24,783 nucleotides of DNA, taken from IMG/VR virus record IMGVR_UViG_3300020192_000079, positions 1 to 24,783 of that record; one strand, written 5' to 3'. Positions 15,170 through 20,481 of the stretch are shown piece by piece (position 1 is the first letter of the stretch; every line of letters begins with the position of its first letter). The stretch is from a virus. The translations under genes and the position numbers were made by a program. Below the pieces are notes generated by a model. That model was not told the origin of the DNA. It did no database searches and saw only the letters and a list, made by a program, of their open reading frames with translations.

Positions 15170-15870
15170 GCCGTCACCACGAAGTCGAGCGCGCCTTGCG
15201 CAAGCCGCTTGGCTGCGATCTCGCAGTAGCGCTCTTCGATCTCGATCCCAATGGCGCGACGGCCTAGGCTTTTCGCGGCGACTAGGGTTGTGCCGGAGCC
15301 CATGAAGGGGTCGAGGACAAGGCCGTCGAGCGGAGTCAGGCAGCGGATTAGCGTCTGGATCGGCGCAAGCGGCTTCTCGCACGGGTGCCCCCAGCCCTCA
15401 CCTCTGCGGTTTGGCGTCATGCCGATCCATCGGTTCGGCTCATAGCCCGTGCCGTACCATGCGCGCTTAACGCTGCGACGTTTCGCGATCACGCATTCTT
15501 CAACAGCAGAAACAAACGAGGGGCGAGGCGTGGGCGGTGGCGCTTGCTTCACGAGATAGAACTTCGCCCACGGCTCGAACCCGGCGGCCCGCATGGCGAT
15601 CTCCGCATCCGAGACTGTGGCGCTATCGACGAACGAAGCGACGTGAGCCGCGGTCTGCGGAGCGAAAGCTAGCCACCAATACGGCGACGCGGTCGCATTC
15701 CAGCCGCCCCGGAAATAGAGTTCCGCGCCCCCGCGCCGCACAAACGCGGCGCCGCTAGGGATTCCATACGGCGGGTCCGTAACGACGGCGTCAGCCTCAA
15801 GCGTCGGCATGATCTCCCGACAATCCCCGTGGTAGATCGTGATGCCGTCGCGCTCGTAGTAGGGGGTCAC
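15166..15870 (-). CDS. DNA methyltransferase, N6-adenine/N4-cytosine class
   Basis: This is a 234-residue enzyme starting at GTG 15870. Motif IV TDPPYG (31-36) precedes the AdoMet-binding motif LDPFMGSGTT (about 187-195), i.e. the permuted beta-class order, and GWGHPCEKPLAPIQTLIRCL lies between them as in this family. It would methylate an amino group of adenine or cytosine in phage DNA, probably protecting it from host restriction. It overlaps the upstream methyltransferase stop (GTGA) and the downstream regulator. No partner restriction enzyme is adjacent, so it is an orphan methyltransferase. DPPY favours adenine, but the target base cannot be read from the sequence. Confidence 0.88.
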   Translation of the reverse strand: MTPYYERDGITIYHGDCREIMPTLEADAVVTDPPYGIPSGAAFVRRGGAELYFRGGWNATASPYWWLAFAPQTAAHVASFVDSATVSDAEIAMRAAGFEPWAKFYLVKQAPPPTPRPSFVSAVEECVIAKRRSVKRAWYGTGYEPNRWIGMTPNRRGEGWGHPCEKPLAPIQTLIRCLTPLDGLVLDPFMGSGTTLVAAKSLGRRAIGIEIEERYCEIAAKRLAQGALDFVVTA

Positions 15871-16838
15871 GGCTGCCGCCGATAGGACTGGAGCAGGGCG
15901 TCAGCCACGCCCCCGAGGTCGAGCACTCCCTGACCGCCAAGGCAAGCGGGCGACAGCCAGAGCCGCTCACGCTGTCCGGCCCCGGCGTCGGCGTTGTATC
16001 CAGGTCCACCGCCTGCCCGTCCTCTCACCTTGCGCCAGCCGAGCGCCAGCAGATCATCGTGATCGTCGAGATACCCCGCGAGAACGATACGGAGCGCGGG
16101 GTCGGCTGTCCGGCACCACTCGCGGACCGCCGACGTGATGTCGGCGCCCCGGTGCCCGTAGATGTCGGGCGAAGTGGAATACGGTGGGTCGAGAAAAACG
16201 GCCCGCTTACCGTCGCCGCCGCTCCCGGAGTCAAAGGCGCTCGGCTGCACGACGCGCGCCCAATCCCCGCAGGTGATCCGCACGTGCGCAAGTCGCGATT
16301 GCAGCCGTGAGAAATAGGCAAGGAGCGCCCCTTGGCCCGCGTCGCCGAGGTGCGGCAGCTCGCGGGTCACCCCTTGGCCCGCGTCGCCCTTGACGAGGTG
16401 CCCGTCTACGACCCGCCACGGCCCCGCTTCCCACGGGTCGCCGATCCCGCACGCGCAGACGTACAGCCACCAGCCCGCAGCCTTGGCGTCGTGCGCCTCG
16501 GGGTCGCCTTCGAGCCACGCGACAAACGAAGTGCTACGCCGCTCCTGCAGCCACGCGCTGCGCGCGTGATAGTCGATCTCCGTGACGGGTCCGTATGCTG
16601 CATCCGCGACCCCGGCCGGGTCATGCTGGAGCGCTCTCCACATATTCACCAGCCAGCCGTCGGCGTCGTTGAGTGTCTCGACTCGTCGCGAGGCGACGCG
16701 CGGGCGCGCCAGCAGCACCGCTGCCGACCCCGCGAACGGCTCGACATATCCGGCCGGGTCGCCGAGCGCGGCCCATACAATCGGCGCGGCGCGACGTTTG
16801 CCGCCGAAGTACGGCATCGGGGCGGCGATGGCGGGCAT
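15867..16838 (-). CDS. D12-class (Dam-like) N6-adenine DNA methyltransferase
   Basis: This is a 323-residue protein with the alpha-class order: PYFGGKRR (9-16), AdoMet motif VEPFAGSAAV (32-41), then catalytic FLDPPYS (about 215-221). The FGGK and EPFAG signatures are diagnostic of the D12/Dam family. The ATG at 16838 was chosen because AGGAG lies 7 bases upstream; two more distant starts are less well placed. The likely role is adenine methylation of phage DNA as anti-restriction or timing mark. It is followed by a second methyltransferase of a different class in a GTGA overlap, an uncommon tandem pairing. Confidence 0.9.
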   Translation of the reverse strand: MPAIAAPMPYFGGKRRAAPIVWAALGDPAGYVEPFAGSAAVLLARPRVASRRVETLNDADGWLVNMWRALQHDPAGVADAAYGPVTEIDYHARSAWLQERRSTSFVAWLEGDPEAHDAKAAGWWLYVCACGIGDPWEAGPWRVVDGHLVKGDAGQGVTRELPHLGDAGQGALLAYFSRLQSRLAHVRITCGDWARVVQPSAFDSGSGGDGKRAVFLDPPYSTSPDIYGHRGADITSAVREWCRTADPALRIVLAGYLDDHDDLLALGWRKVRGRAGGGPGYNADAGAGQRERLWLSPACLGGQGVLDLGGVADALLQSYRRQP

Positions 16839-16840
16839 GG

Positions 16841-17266
16841 TCACGCTCCTGCAGGACGTGATGCCCGACCGACCGCGCACATAGCCGTCAGCAGATCACA
16901 GGCGGCGGCCTGCAAGGCTTCAACCGTCGGGGGGAGGGCGTCCCACGCGGCGGTGAGGCTGGCCACCGCGGCGCGGAGTTTGTCAGACTCGGCGCGGGCC
17001 TGCAGCGTGAGCTGCTCCTCTCGTTGGCCGTAGGCGTAGAGCCGCTGCGCCCGATCCCGCTCCGCCACCAACTCTACACGGAGGGCGTCACCCTGCGCCT
17101 CCGCGTCAGCGCACTGGCGCCGTACGCTGTCGTGACGCCCCATCCACTCGTCGCGGCTCCGCCTCATCCACTCCACCTCGGCCAGCGCCCGACCGAGGTC
17201 GCCTGAGCCAAAACTGTCGTTGCCACCCGACGTGGGGCCGTCCTGGCGTGCTGGACCAATCGTCAC
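16841..17266 (-). CDS. Coiled-coil early protein
   Basis: This is a 141-residue protein from GTG 17266, overlapping the previous TGA (GTGA). Residues 25-45 (GRALAEVEWMRRSRDEWMGR) are nearly identical to the last residues of the zinc protein at 18218-18583. The rest is a long charged helix (RQCADAEAQGDALRVELVAE, then LTLQARAESDKLRAAVASLT) with heptad character, ending ASRPAGA. An alternative start is the ATG at 17167. The shared segment suggests that this is the C-terminal part of an older, longer gene separated from its N-terminal part by inserted units. The function is unknown. Confidence 0.5.
   Translation of the reverse strand: MTIGPARQDGPTSGGNDSFGSGDLGRALAEVEWMRRSRDEWMGRHDSVRRQCADAEAQGDALRVELVAERDRAQRLYAYGQREEQLTLQARAESDKLRAAVASLTAAWDALPPTVEALQAAACDLLTAMCAVGRASRPAGA
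17146..17193. repeat. 48-bp repeat shared by the coiled-coil and zinc genes, copy 1
   Basis: This matches 18220-18267 with one mismatch (T at 17172, G at 18246). Both copies encode RALAEV(E/A)WMRRSRDE in the same frame. It ends the zinc gene and lies near the start of the coiled-coil gene. Confidence 0.9.
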
Positions 17267-17376
17267 AGGACCACGACCCGGCGGGCGCCGCAGTCTAACG
17301 CATGTCGGGCGAAGGCGAGACCAAAGGCGCCGGCCCCGCCGGCGAGAATGCGCGAGGCACTTGGGAGCGTCTTCAC
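17263..17376 (-). pseudogene. Short-chain dehydrogenase-like N-terminal remnant (37 aa)
   Basis: A frame from GTG 17376 encodes 37 residues including SRILAGGAGAFGLAFARHAL and then GARRVVVL before a TGA that overlaps the next gene's GTG. A GGAGAFG dinucleotide-binding turn, a helix and a VVVL strand reproduce the first beta-alpha-beta unit of an extended SDR (nucleotide-sugar dehydratase or epimerase type), and nothing follows. A real enzyme would need about 300 residues, so this is a fragment or a repurposed micro-protein. The match is by eye and short. Confidence 0.4.
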
Positions 17377-17380
17377 GGCA

Positions 17381-17716
17381 TCACCCCGCATTTTTCCGGG
17401 AAATCGGGCGGATTCTTAGTGACAAGAAGTCACGGTCCGCGATCAATCGTCTCGGAGCAGCGTTGGACGCCACCCTGGCGATTGCCTTTGCGGGCGCGAG
17501 CCAGGCGGCGAGCGTCTCGTCCCGGAGGATGGCGCGGCACAGTTGCGCGACGGGACCGGGGACGGGCCAGTCCCCCCGGAGGTAGCGTCGGACCGTGCGT
17601 TCATCGACTCGCAGCATGTGCTCGGCGAAGCCCCGGGACGAGTGTCCCGAGGCGGTGATCGCGGCGCGGAGGATCGGGTTAGGTGTCAGGCGTTCGGTGG
17701 GTGTCGGGGCGGTCAT
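17381..17716 (-). CDS. Helix-turn-helix DNA-binding protein
   Basis: This is a 111-residue protein from ATG 17716 with AGGAG 8 bases upstream. Residues 12-60 (PNPILRAAITASGHSSRGFA, then LRVDERTVRRYLRGDWPVPG) form a clear helix-turn-helix of the Cro/XRE-like type seen in small phage regulators. The last 25 residues differ in character. Their DNA includes a 30-bp block shared in another frame with the 18218-18583 gene, so the C-terminus probably arose by recombination. The first ten residues (MTAPTPTERL) and the whole promoter region are identical to those of the gene at 17811-18101. It may regulate the early promoters it shares. Confidence 0.6.
   Translation of the reverse strand: MTAPTPTERLTPNPILRAAITASGHSSRGFAEHMLRVDERTVRRYLRGDWPVPGPVAQLCRAILRDETLAAWLAPAKAIARVASNAAPRRLIADRDFLSLRIRPISRKNAG
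17432..17461. repeat. 30-bp exact repeat, copy 1 (3' part of HTH gene)
   Basis: This is identical to 18475-18504. Here it is read in a different frame (APRRLIADRD) from the zinc gene (CSETIDRGPS), so it is shared by DNA recombination rather than by protein homology. Confidence 0.9.
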
Positions 17717-17808
17717 TTGGGGCTCCTGGAGTGGGTCGGGCTGGATTGCCCTGACCCAACTAATATAGGCAGACTGTCCGGGGAGCGCAAGGGGCGGGTT
17801 TCCCCTTG
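17688..17808 (-). repeat. 121-bp direct repeat, copy 1 (promoter, leader and first codons)
   Basis: This block is identical to 18073-18193 (offset 385). It carries a complete promoter, an inverted repeat, a ribosome site and the first ten codons of the following gene. The identical N-terminus MTAPTPTERL of two otherwise unrelated proteins follows from this. Perfect identity implies recent duplication or continuing gene conversion. Confidence 0.93.
17732..17790 (-). promoter_or_regulatory. Sigma-70-like early promoter with inverted repeat over the start site (copy 1)
   Basis: On the minus strand -35 TTGCGC (17790-17785) and -10 TATATT (17767-17762) are separated by exactly 17 bp. A 27-bp imperfect inverted repeat (17732-17758), with arms TGGGTC and GACCCA and inner GGGC/GCCC, overlaps the expected transcription start. 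It could be an operator or a 5' leader hairpin. It ends 16 bases before the ATG, just upstream of the AGGAG site. Confidence 0.65.
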
Positions 17809-17810
17809 GT

Positions 17811-18101
17811 TCAGCCCTCCTGGGTGGCAGTGTACTCAGACAGGGGGTAGGTCCAGCCGTCGCGGATATCCACCGTCCGTGTGTCTCCGGCGTCCCAGCC
17901 TGTCGGCAGTCCGATCCGGACCAACTCATCCGAGCGGAACGACAACGCCTTACGGCCGCCGCGTTCGATCGAGGCCCGGCAAGCGAACGCCTCCTTCGAA
18001 TCGTAGAAATTGGTGCTCGTGGTCCAGCGGTAGCGCTGGGTGCCGCCGTTGCGCCAGACGACGACGTAGGCGAGGCGTTCGGTGGGTGTCGGGGCGGTCA
18101 T
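17811..18101 (-). CDS. Small early protein of unknown function
   Basis: This is a 96-residue protein from ATG 18101 with an AGGAG site 8 bases upstream. After the duplicated N-terminus (MTAPTPTERL) it reads AYVVVWRNGGTQRYRWTTST, then EAFACRASIERGGRKALSFR, ending WTYPLSEYTATQEG. This is a compact alpha/beta pattern with a W.NGG..R.RW strand pair and a helix with R.ERGGRKA. Similar small proteins occur among early genes of many phages without known function. It is flanked on both sides by identical promoter copies and so forms a self-contained promoter-gene unit. Confidence 0.55.
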   Translation of the reverse strand: MTAPTPTERLAYVVVWRNGGTQRYRWTTSTNFYDSKEAFACRASIERGGRKALSFRSDELVRIGLPTGWDAGDTRTVDIRDGWTYPLSEYTATQEG

Positions 18102-18193
18102 TTGGGGCTCCTGGAGTGGGTCGGGCTGGATTGCCCTGACCCAACTAATATAGGCAGACTGTCCGGGGAGCGCAAGGGGCGGGTTTCCCCTTG
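18073..18193 (-). repeat. 121-bp direct repeat, copy 2
   Basis: This is an exact copy of 17688-17808. It precedes the gene at 17811-18101. The right boundary is 24 bp before the stop codon of the 18218-18583 gene, so the repeat abuts a gene that appears truncated. Confidence 0.93.
18117..18175 (-). promoter_or_regulatory. Sigma-70-like early promoter with inverted repeat (copy 2)
   Basis: The elements match copy 1: -35 TTGCGC at 18175-18170, -10 TATATT at 18152-18147, 17-bp spacer, inverted repeat at 18117-18143, and ATG at 18101. It would drive the 17811-18101 gene, and readthrough would continue into the HTH gene. Confidence 0.65.
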
Positions 18194-18217
18194 CGGCGGG
18201 AGCTAGGCGTAGAACCG

Positions 18218-18583
18218 CTACTCGTCGCGGCTCCGCCTCATCCACGCCACCTCGGCCAGCGCCCGACAGAGGGGGTCCGTGCGCAGGTGGTTGACCCAGT
18301 CCGGGTGTTCCGGTTTCGGCGCGTACGGCGGCCGACCGCGATCGCAGCGCGCGCAGACTTCCACTGTATCGGCGTACGGGCCGTGTCCGAAGGCGTGCCA
18401 CGTCCGGTGTTCCCCGCAGAAGTGGAGGCCACACCCATGCGCGCCGCCGTTAGGCTCCCCGCCGCAGACAAAGGACGGTCCGCGATCAATCGTCTCGGAG
18501 CAGCCCGGATCGTCGCAGTGCGCAGGGACGCCGTAGCCGATCCACCGGGCCCATCGATCGTCGTAGCCGATCGCCCAACTCAT
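18218..18583 (-). CDS. Cysteine-rich zinc-binding early protein, probably truncated
   Basis: This is a 121-residue protein from ATG 18583 (ATGA overlap with the endonuclease stop). It contains many Cys/His pairs: CDDPGC, then FVCGG, CGLHFCGEH and VCARCDRG, the kind of spacing used in zinc ribbons. The C-terminus RALAEVAWMRRSRDE ends at a TAG exactly where the 48-bp block shared with 17146-17193 begins; there the same sequence continues as RDEWMGRH in the coiled-coil protein. This suggests that it once continued into a coiled-coil domain and was cut by insertion of the promoter-gene units. Confidence 0.55.
   Translation of the reverse strand: MSWAIGYDDRWARWIGYGVPAHCDDPGCSETIDRGPSFVCGGEPNGGAHGCGLHFCGEHRTWHAFGHGPYADTVEVCARCDRGRPPYAPKPEHPDWVNHLRTDPLCRALAEVAWMRRSRDE
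18220..18267. repeat. 48-bp repeat, copy 2
   Basis: This is the counterpart of 17146-17193, offset 1074. It lies at the 3' end of the zinc-protein gene, immediately before its stop codon. Confidence 0.9.
18475..18504. repeat. 30-bp exact repeat, copy 2 (zinc-protein gene)
   Basis: This is the counterpart of 17432-17461. It encodes SETIDRGPS within the Cys-rich part of the zinc protein, which is probably the source copy. Confidence 0.9.
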
Positions 18584-18930
18584 ATCCCGACACCGCCCGG
18601 CCGCGGGGGCGTCACGCGGCACCCCAGAGCGAGCGCCGCGCCGATCATGCGCGCGGTGTCGAACGTGGCTAACTGTTTCGGTGTCACCAGCAGGAGCCGC
18701 CAGCCCAGCAGGGCGCCGGCGTTGCGCTTCTCGTGATCCTTGACGATGCCACTGCCCCGCCCATGCCTCCCCCGCGTCCAGACACCGCCATCCTGTTCGA
18801 GCGCCAGCCTGTGGTCGGGCCACGCATAGTCCCAGCGCCACATCCTGACGGGGTGAAAGCGGTACTCGGCGACCGGCAGCGGCACCCCAACACTGTGCAG
18901 CAGTGCGAGGAAGCATGCACTGACGCTCAC
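18580..18930 (-). CDS. Putative PD-(D/E)xK-type endonuclease
   Basis: This is a 116-residue protein from GTG 18930 (GTGA overlap). The core reads YRFHPVRMWRWDYAWPDHRL, ALEQDGGVWTRGRHGRGSGI, then VKDHEKRNAGALLGWRLLLV. The order W..D.A.P..LA.E.DGG.W, a H.R..G...D..K segment and GWR..LV.P matches a widespread small phage nuclease-like family (Vsr/DUF559-like restriction fold). Asp in WDYAW and Glu in ALEQDG are the likely metal-binding acids, and the D..K segment provides further conserved polar residues. It may be a junction-resolving or DNA-processing nuclease; the substrate is not shown. Confidence 0.62.
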   Translation of the reverse strand: MSVSACFLALLHSVGVPLPVAEYRFHPVRMWRWDYAWPDHRLALEQDGGVWTRGRHGRGSGIVKDHEKRNAGALLGWRLLLVTPKQLATFDTARMIGAALALGCRVTPPRPGGVGI

Positions 18931-19343
18931 GCCCGCCCCCTCCCGCACGCCTGACAGGTGATACCGACGGTCGCGGCTTGGCAGTGCGAGCAGCGGACCC
19001 GGTGCGTCGCCAGCACCTCCGCCAACTCCGTGGCCATCTTCGATTCGAGCTTGGCGAGGTCCATGCACGGTGTGGTCGGTGGGCGCCCAACGATGATGCC
19101 GGCCAGGCGGTTCGCCGCCTTCTTGTCGCGCGCTTTGCCCCAGAGGTCACGCCGTTCCTCGACTGTCATCGTCGCCCAGCGCGCTTTGTTATCCCGGGTG
19201 CGGGACAGGTCACGGCAGGCCGGGCATCGGCGCGCCAGTGGGCCGTGCCGGCCCATGATGACGAGACCGCCGCACCCATCCATGCAGAGGACAAAGGCGG
19301 GCCGCGTGCTCCGGCCCCGGTCTGCGCTGCGTCGTGGTTCCAT
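18927..19343 (-). CDS. Zinc-ribbon early protein (intact copy)
   Basis: This is a 138-residue protein from ATG 19343, with a strong AGGAGG 5 bases upstream. Cys pairs occur at LCMDGCGG (about 20-25), RRCPACRD (about 39-44) and, at the C-terminus, VRCSHCQ and ITCQACGRG, flanking a basic helix (TVEERRDLWGKARDKKAANR). Four knuckles with a central basic region suggest one or two zinc ribbons that bind nucleic acid. DNA at 19254-19332 is repeated with two mismatches at 20663-20741, inside the foreign cassette region, where only the N-terminal 25 or so codons are kept. The function is unknown. Confidence 0.6.
   Translation of the reverse strand: MEPRRSADRGRSTRPAFVLCMDGCGGLVIMGRHGPLARRCPACRDLSRTRDNKARWATMTVEERRDLWGKARDKKAANRLAGIIVGRPPTTPCMDLAKLESKMATELAEVLATHRVRCSHCQAATVGITCQACGRGRA
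19254..19332. repeat. 79-bp repeat of the zinc-ribbon gene, phage copy
   Basis: This matches 20663-20741 at offset 1409 with two mismatches. It encodes the N-terminal part of the intact zinc-ribbon protein (18927-19343). Confidence 0.9.
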
Positions 19344-19398
19344 GCGTCCTCCTGTAGAAGCCCGCCGTGTTCGATCACGGAAGGGTCGGGACCCCGGG

Positions 19399-19419
19399 CA
19401 CGCCCCGCAACGGGGCGTG
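19399..19419. other. Strong GC-rich stem-loop in a gene gap
   Basis: A perfect 9-bp stem (CACGCCCCG / CGGGGCGTG) with a CAA loop lies 16 bp past the stop of the 19435-19602 gene in the direction of transcription. No T-run follows on either strand, so it is not a standard intrinsic terminator. It could be an RNA-stabilising or weak terminating hairpin. A GTTAGGC core-like heptamer follows at 19421-19427. Confidence 0.5.
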
Positions 19420-19434
19420 TGTTAGGCGCGGCGG

Positions 19435-19602
19435 TTACTTCTCCTGCTTCCCCTCCCACGGGGCGGCGAGTGCGTGGACCTGGCGGAGCGTCGCGGCCCG
19501 CTGCATCTCCAGCCCCGCTTCGCTCATCTTGCGGCGGGCCGACGCCTCCAGCTCCTCCGCCTCCCGTTCCGCGTGCTCGACCACGGCTAGCAGGACGTTC
19601 AC
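19435..19602 (-). CDS. Small helical early protein
   Basis: This is a 55-residue protein from GTG 19602, overlapping the stop of the preceding small frame as GTGA. It is almost entirely one charged helix (VVEHAEREAEELEASARRKM, then LEMQRAATLRQVHALAAPWE) with heptad-like spacing, ending KQEK. Probably a coiled-coil oligomer or partner protein. No family is recognised. The longer frame from 19623 has a worse start. Confidence 0.45.
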   Translation of the reverse strand: MNVLLAVVEHAEREAEELEASARRKMSEAGLEMQRAATLRQVHALAAPWEGKQEK

Positions 19603-19685
19603 TGCGGCGCCGTCGCGTCCCACGGGCTGTAGAAATTATCGGACAGGCTAACGACCGGCGTCCCATTCCGCTTGTGCTTTGCCAT
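19599..19685 (-). CDS. Small frame just after tRNA-Glu (28 aa)
   Basis: An ATG at 19685, five bases past the tRNA discriminator position, opens a 28-codon frame (MAKHKRNGTPVVSLSDNFYS then PWDATAPQ). It ends in a TGA overlapping the next GTG. The clean overlap with the following gene supports it; the lack of a proper ribosome site (only GGGGTA from the tRNA end) weakens it. No homologue is recognised. Confidence 0.4.
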   Translation of the reverse strand: MAKHKRNGTPVVSLSDNFYSPWDATAPQ

Positions 19686-19690
19686 GCTAG

Positions 19691-19762
19691 TACCCCATAC
19701 GAGACTCGAACTCGTTTTAGTCGCTTGAAAGGCGACGCTCTTAACCCGTAGAGGAATGGGGC
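19691..19762 (-). tRNA. tRNA-Glu (anticodon TTC)
   Basis: The minus strand folds as a full cloverleaf. Acceptor GCCCCAT/ATGGGGT (G-T at the first pair), D stem CTCT/AGAG, anticodon stem GTCGC/GCGAC with loop CTTTCAA, and T stem ACGAG/CTCGT with a TTCGAGT loop. The anticodon is TTC, reading GAA/GAG. CCA is not encoded. The discriminator base is A. Confidence 0.88.
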
Positions 19763-19839
19763 GCAGTTACCAAAACCCACGCCGCTGCGATGGCCGCCAG
19801 CGATACAAATACTAGCACTGCCCGCACCCACGTTTTCAT
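19741..19839 (-). CDS. Possible single-pass membrane micro-protein between the tRNAs (32 aa)
   Basis: An ATG at 19839, four bases past the end of one tRNA, encodes MKTWVRAVLVFVSLAAIAAA, WVLVTAPHSSTG, and stops inside the next tRNA. Residues 7-25 are strongly hydrophobic after a basic start, the profile of a small inner-membrane peptide. Only the GAGGG of the tRNA 3' end serves as ribosome site. It could be a real micro-protein (holin-like or anti-host) or chance coding between tRNAs. Confidence 0.3.
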   Translation of the reverse strand: MKTWVRAVLVFVSLAAIAAAWVLVTAPHSSTG

Positions 19840-19842
19840 AAG

Positions 19843-19914
19843 TACCCTCAAGGGGAGTCGAACCCCCGTACCCGCGCTGAGAACGCGGAGTCCTGACCGC
19901 TAGACGATGAGGGT
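19843..19914 (-). tRNA. tRNA-Glu (anticodon CTC)
   Basis: The minus strand gives acceptor ACCCTCA/TGAGGGT, the GTCTAGCGGTCAGGAC D-arm typical of bacterial tRNA-Glu, anticodon stem CCGCG/CGCGG with loop TTCTCAG, and T stem GGGGG/CCCCT with TTCGACT. The anticodon CTC reads GAG. CCA is not encoded. It lies 3 bp after the stop of the preceding gene. Confidence 0.9.
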
Positions 19915-19917
19915 GTG

Positions 19918-20172
19918 TTATCGGATTCGCCGGTCCAGCACCTTGAGCACGCCCTCGCGGCATATCTGCAGCTCGGCCCGGTCGCGCGCGGACTTGCCCA
20001 GCAACTTCGCCAGCGCCTCCGCCCTCGCCAGTTCCTGCGCCACATGCGCGAGGGTGTTCTGGTAGCGGATCTCGTGTAGGAGTTGCGGCACCTGGCTGGC
20101 TACCGTCCGATCCACGAACGACGTAAGGACCGCCCGCTGCTGCAGGGCCCGCACATGCTCATGCTGTGCCAC
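19918..20172 (-). CDS. Helical early protein of unknown function
   Basis: This is an 84-residue protein. GTG 20172 was chosen because AGGAGG sits 6 bases upstream; a GTG at 20178 would overlap the site. It reads MAQHEHVRALQQRAVLTSFV, then VASQVPQLLHEIRYQNTLAH and VAQELARAEALAKLLGKSAR, all amphipathic helix, ending LKVLDRRIR. No motif identifies a family. It overlaps the end of the membrane-protein gene, and its TAA nearly touches the tRNA-Glu gene, so tRNA processing must cut this transcript. Confidence 0.5.
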   Translation of the reverse strand: MAQHEHVRALQQRAVLTSFVDRTVASQVPQLLHEIRYQNTLAHVAQELARAEALAKLLGKSARDRAELQICREGVLKVLDRRIR

Positions 20173-20416
20173 GGTCACCCTCCTGCACACAGGACTCCTC
20201 CTGATCGGTCAGCCGCTCGCCGTCGTCACCCAGCACCTCGCCCGGCGTGACCTTGCGGGACCAGGTGTCCCCCGGCAGCATCGGCGGCGCGCTCGGCGCG
20301 GTGTAGTCGTCCCAGTACATCTCGTCCGGGGCGTGGTCGAGCACCGTGCCGACCACCCAGAAGCAGAGCAGCACGAACAGCAGCGCGCCGAACAGGATGC
20401 CGAATCCGATCAGCAT
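20159..20416 (-). CDS. Small membrane-anchored protein at the cassette junction
   Basis: This is an 85-residue protein starting MLIGFGILFGALLFVLLCFW. Residues 3-26 form one clear membrane helix, followed by a polar acidic tail (HAPDEMYWDDYTAPSAPPML to EGDRGTA), presumably cytoplasmic or periplasmic. No family is recognised. The ATG at 20416 directly abuts the GTTAGGC core at 20417-20423, so whatever preceded the gene before the cassette insertion was replaced. The start now overlaps the end of a truncated methyltransferase frame, which may supply ribosomes by coupling. Confidence 0.55.
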   Translation of the reverse strand: MLIGFGILFGALLFVLLCFWVVGTVLDHAPDEMYWDDYTAPSAPPMLPGDTWSRKVTPGEVLGDDGERLTDQEESCVQEGDRGTA

Positions 20417-20481
20417 GTTAGGCCGTCAGCAATCAGCGTCCTCATCGTGTCGCGGCAGTCGCCAAAAAATACGCGGTTCAT
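20410..20481 (-). pseudogene. Truncated 5' end of the cassette methyltransferase (23 codons)
   Basis: From ATG 20481, with AGGAGG just upstream, 20 codons (MNRVFFGDCRDTMRTLIADG) match the start of the split methyltransferase at 22505. The frame then crosses the core site and stops at a TGA overlapping the next gene's start (ATGCTGA). It lacks the TSPPY motif and all catalytic parts. It may now serve only as a coupled leader for the membrane-protein gene. Confidence 0.7.
20417..20423 (+). other. Left cassette insertion junction, core site GTTAGGC
   Basis: GTTAGGC fits the GTTRRRY integron core, but no attC hairpin lies to its left; phage coding sequence does. The same GTTAGGC occurs at the right end (22582-22588). 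This is the expected outcome of insertion between G and TTAGGC at a secondary site in the phage. Confidence 0.65.

Noticed and set aside
17302-17658. Plus-strand frame of 118 codons
   Set aside because: Arg/Gly/Pro-rich antisense of the HTH gene; no plus-strand gene is credible anywhere in the window.
19166-19963. 265-codon minus-strand frame across the tRNAs
   Set aside because: It reads through both tRNA genes and two better-supported small genes; composition is that of a shadow frame.
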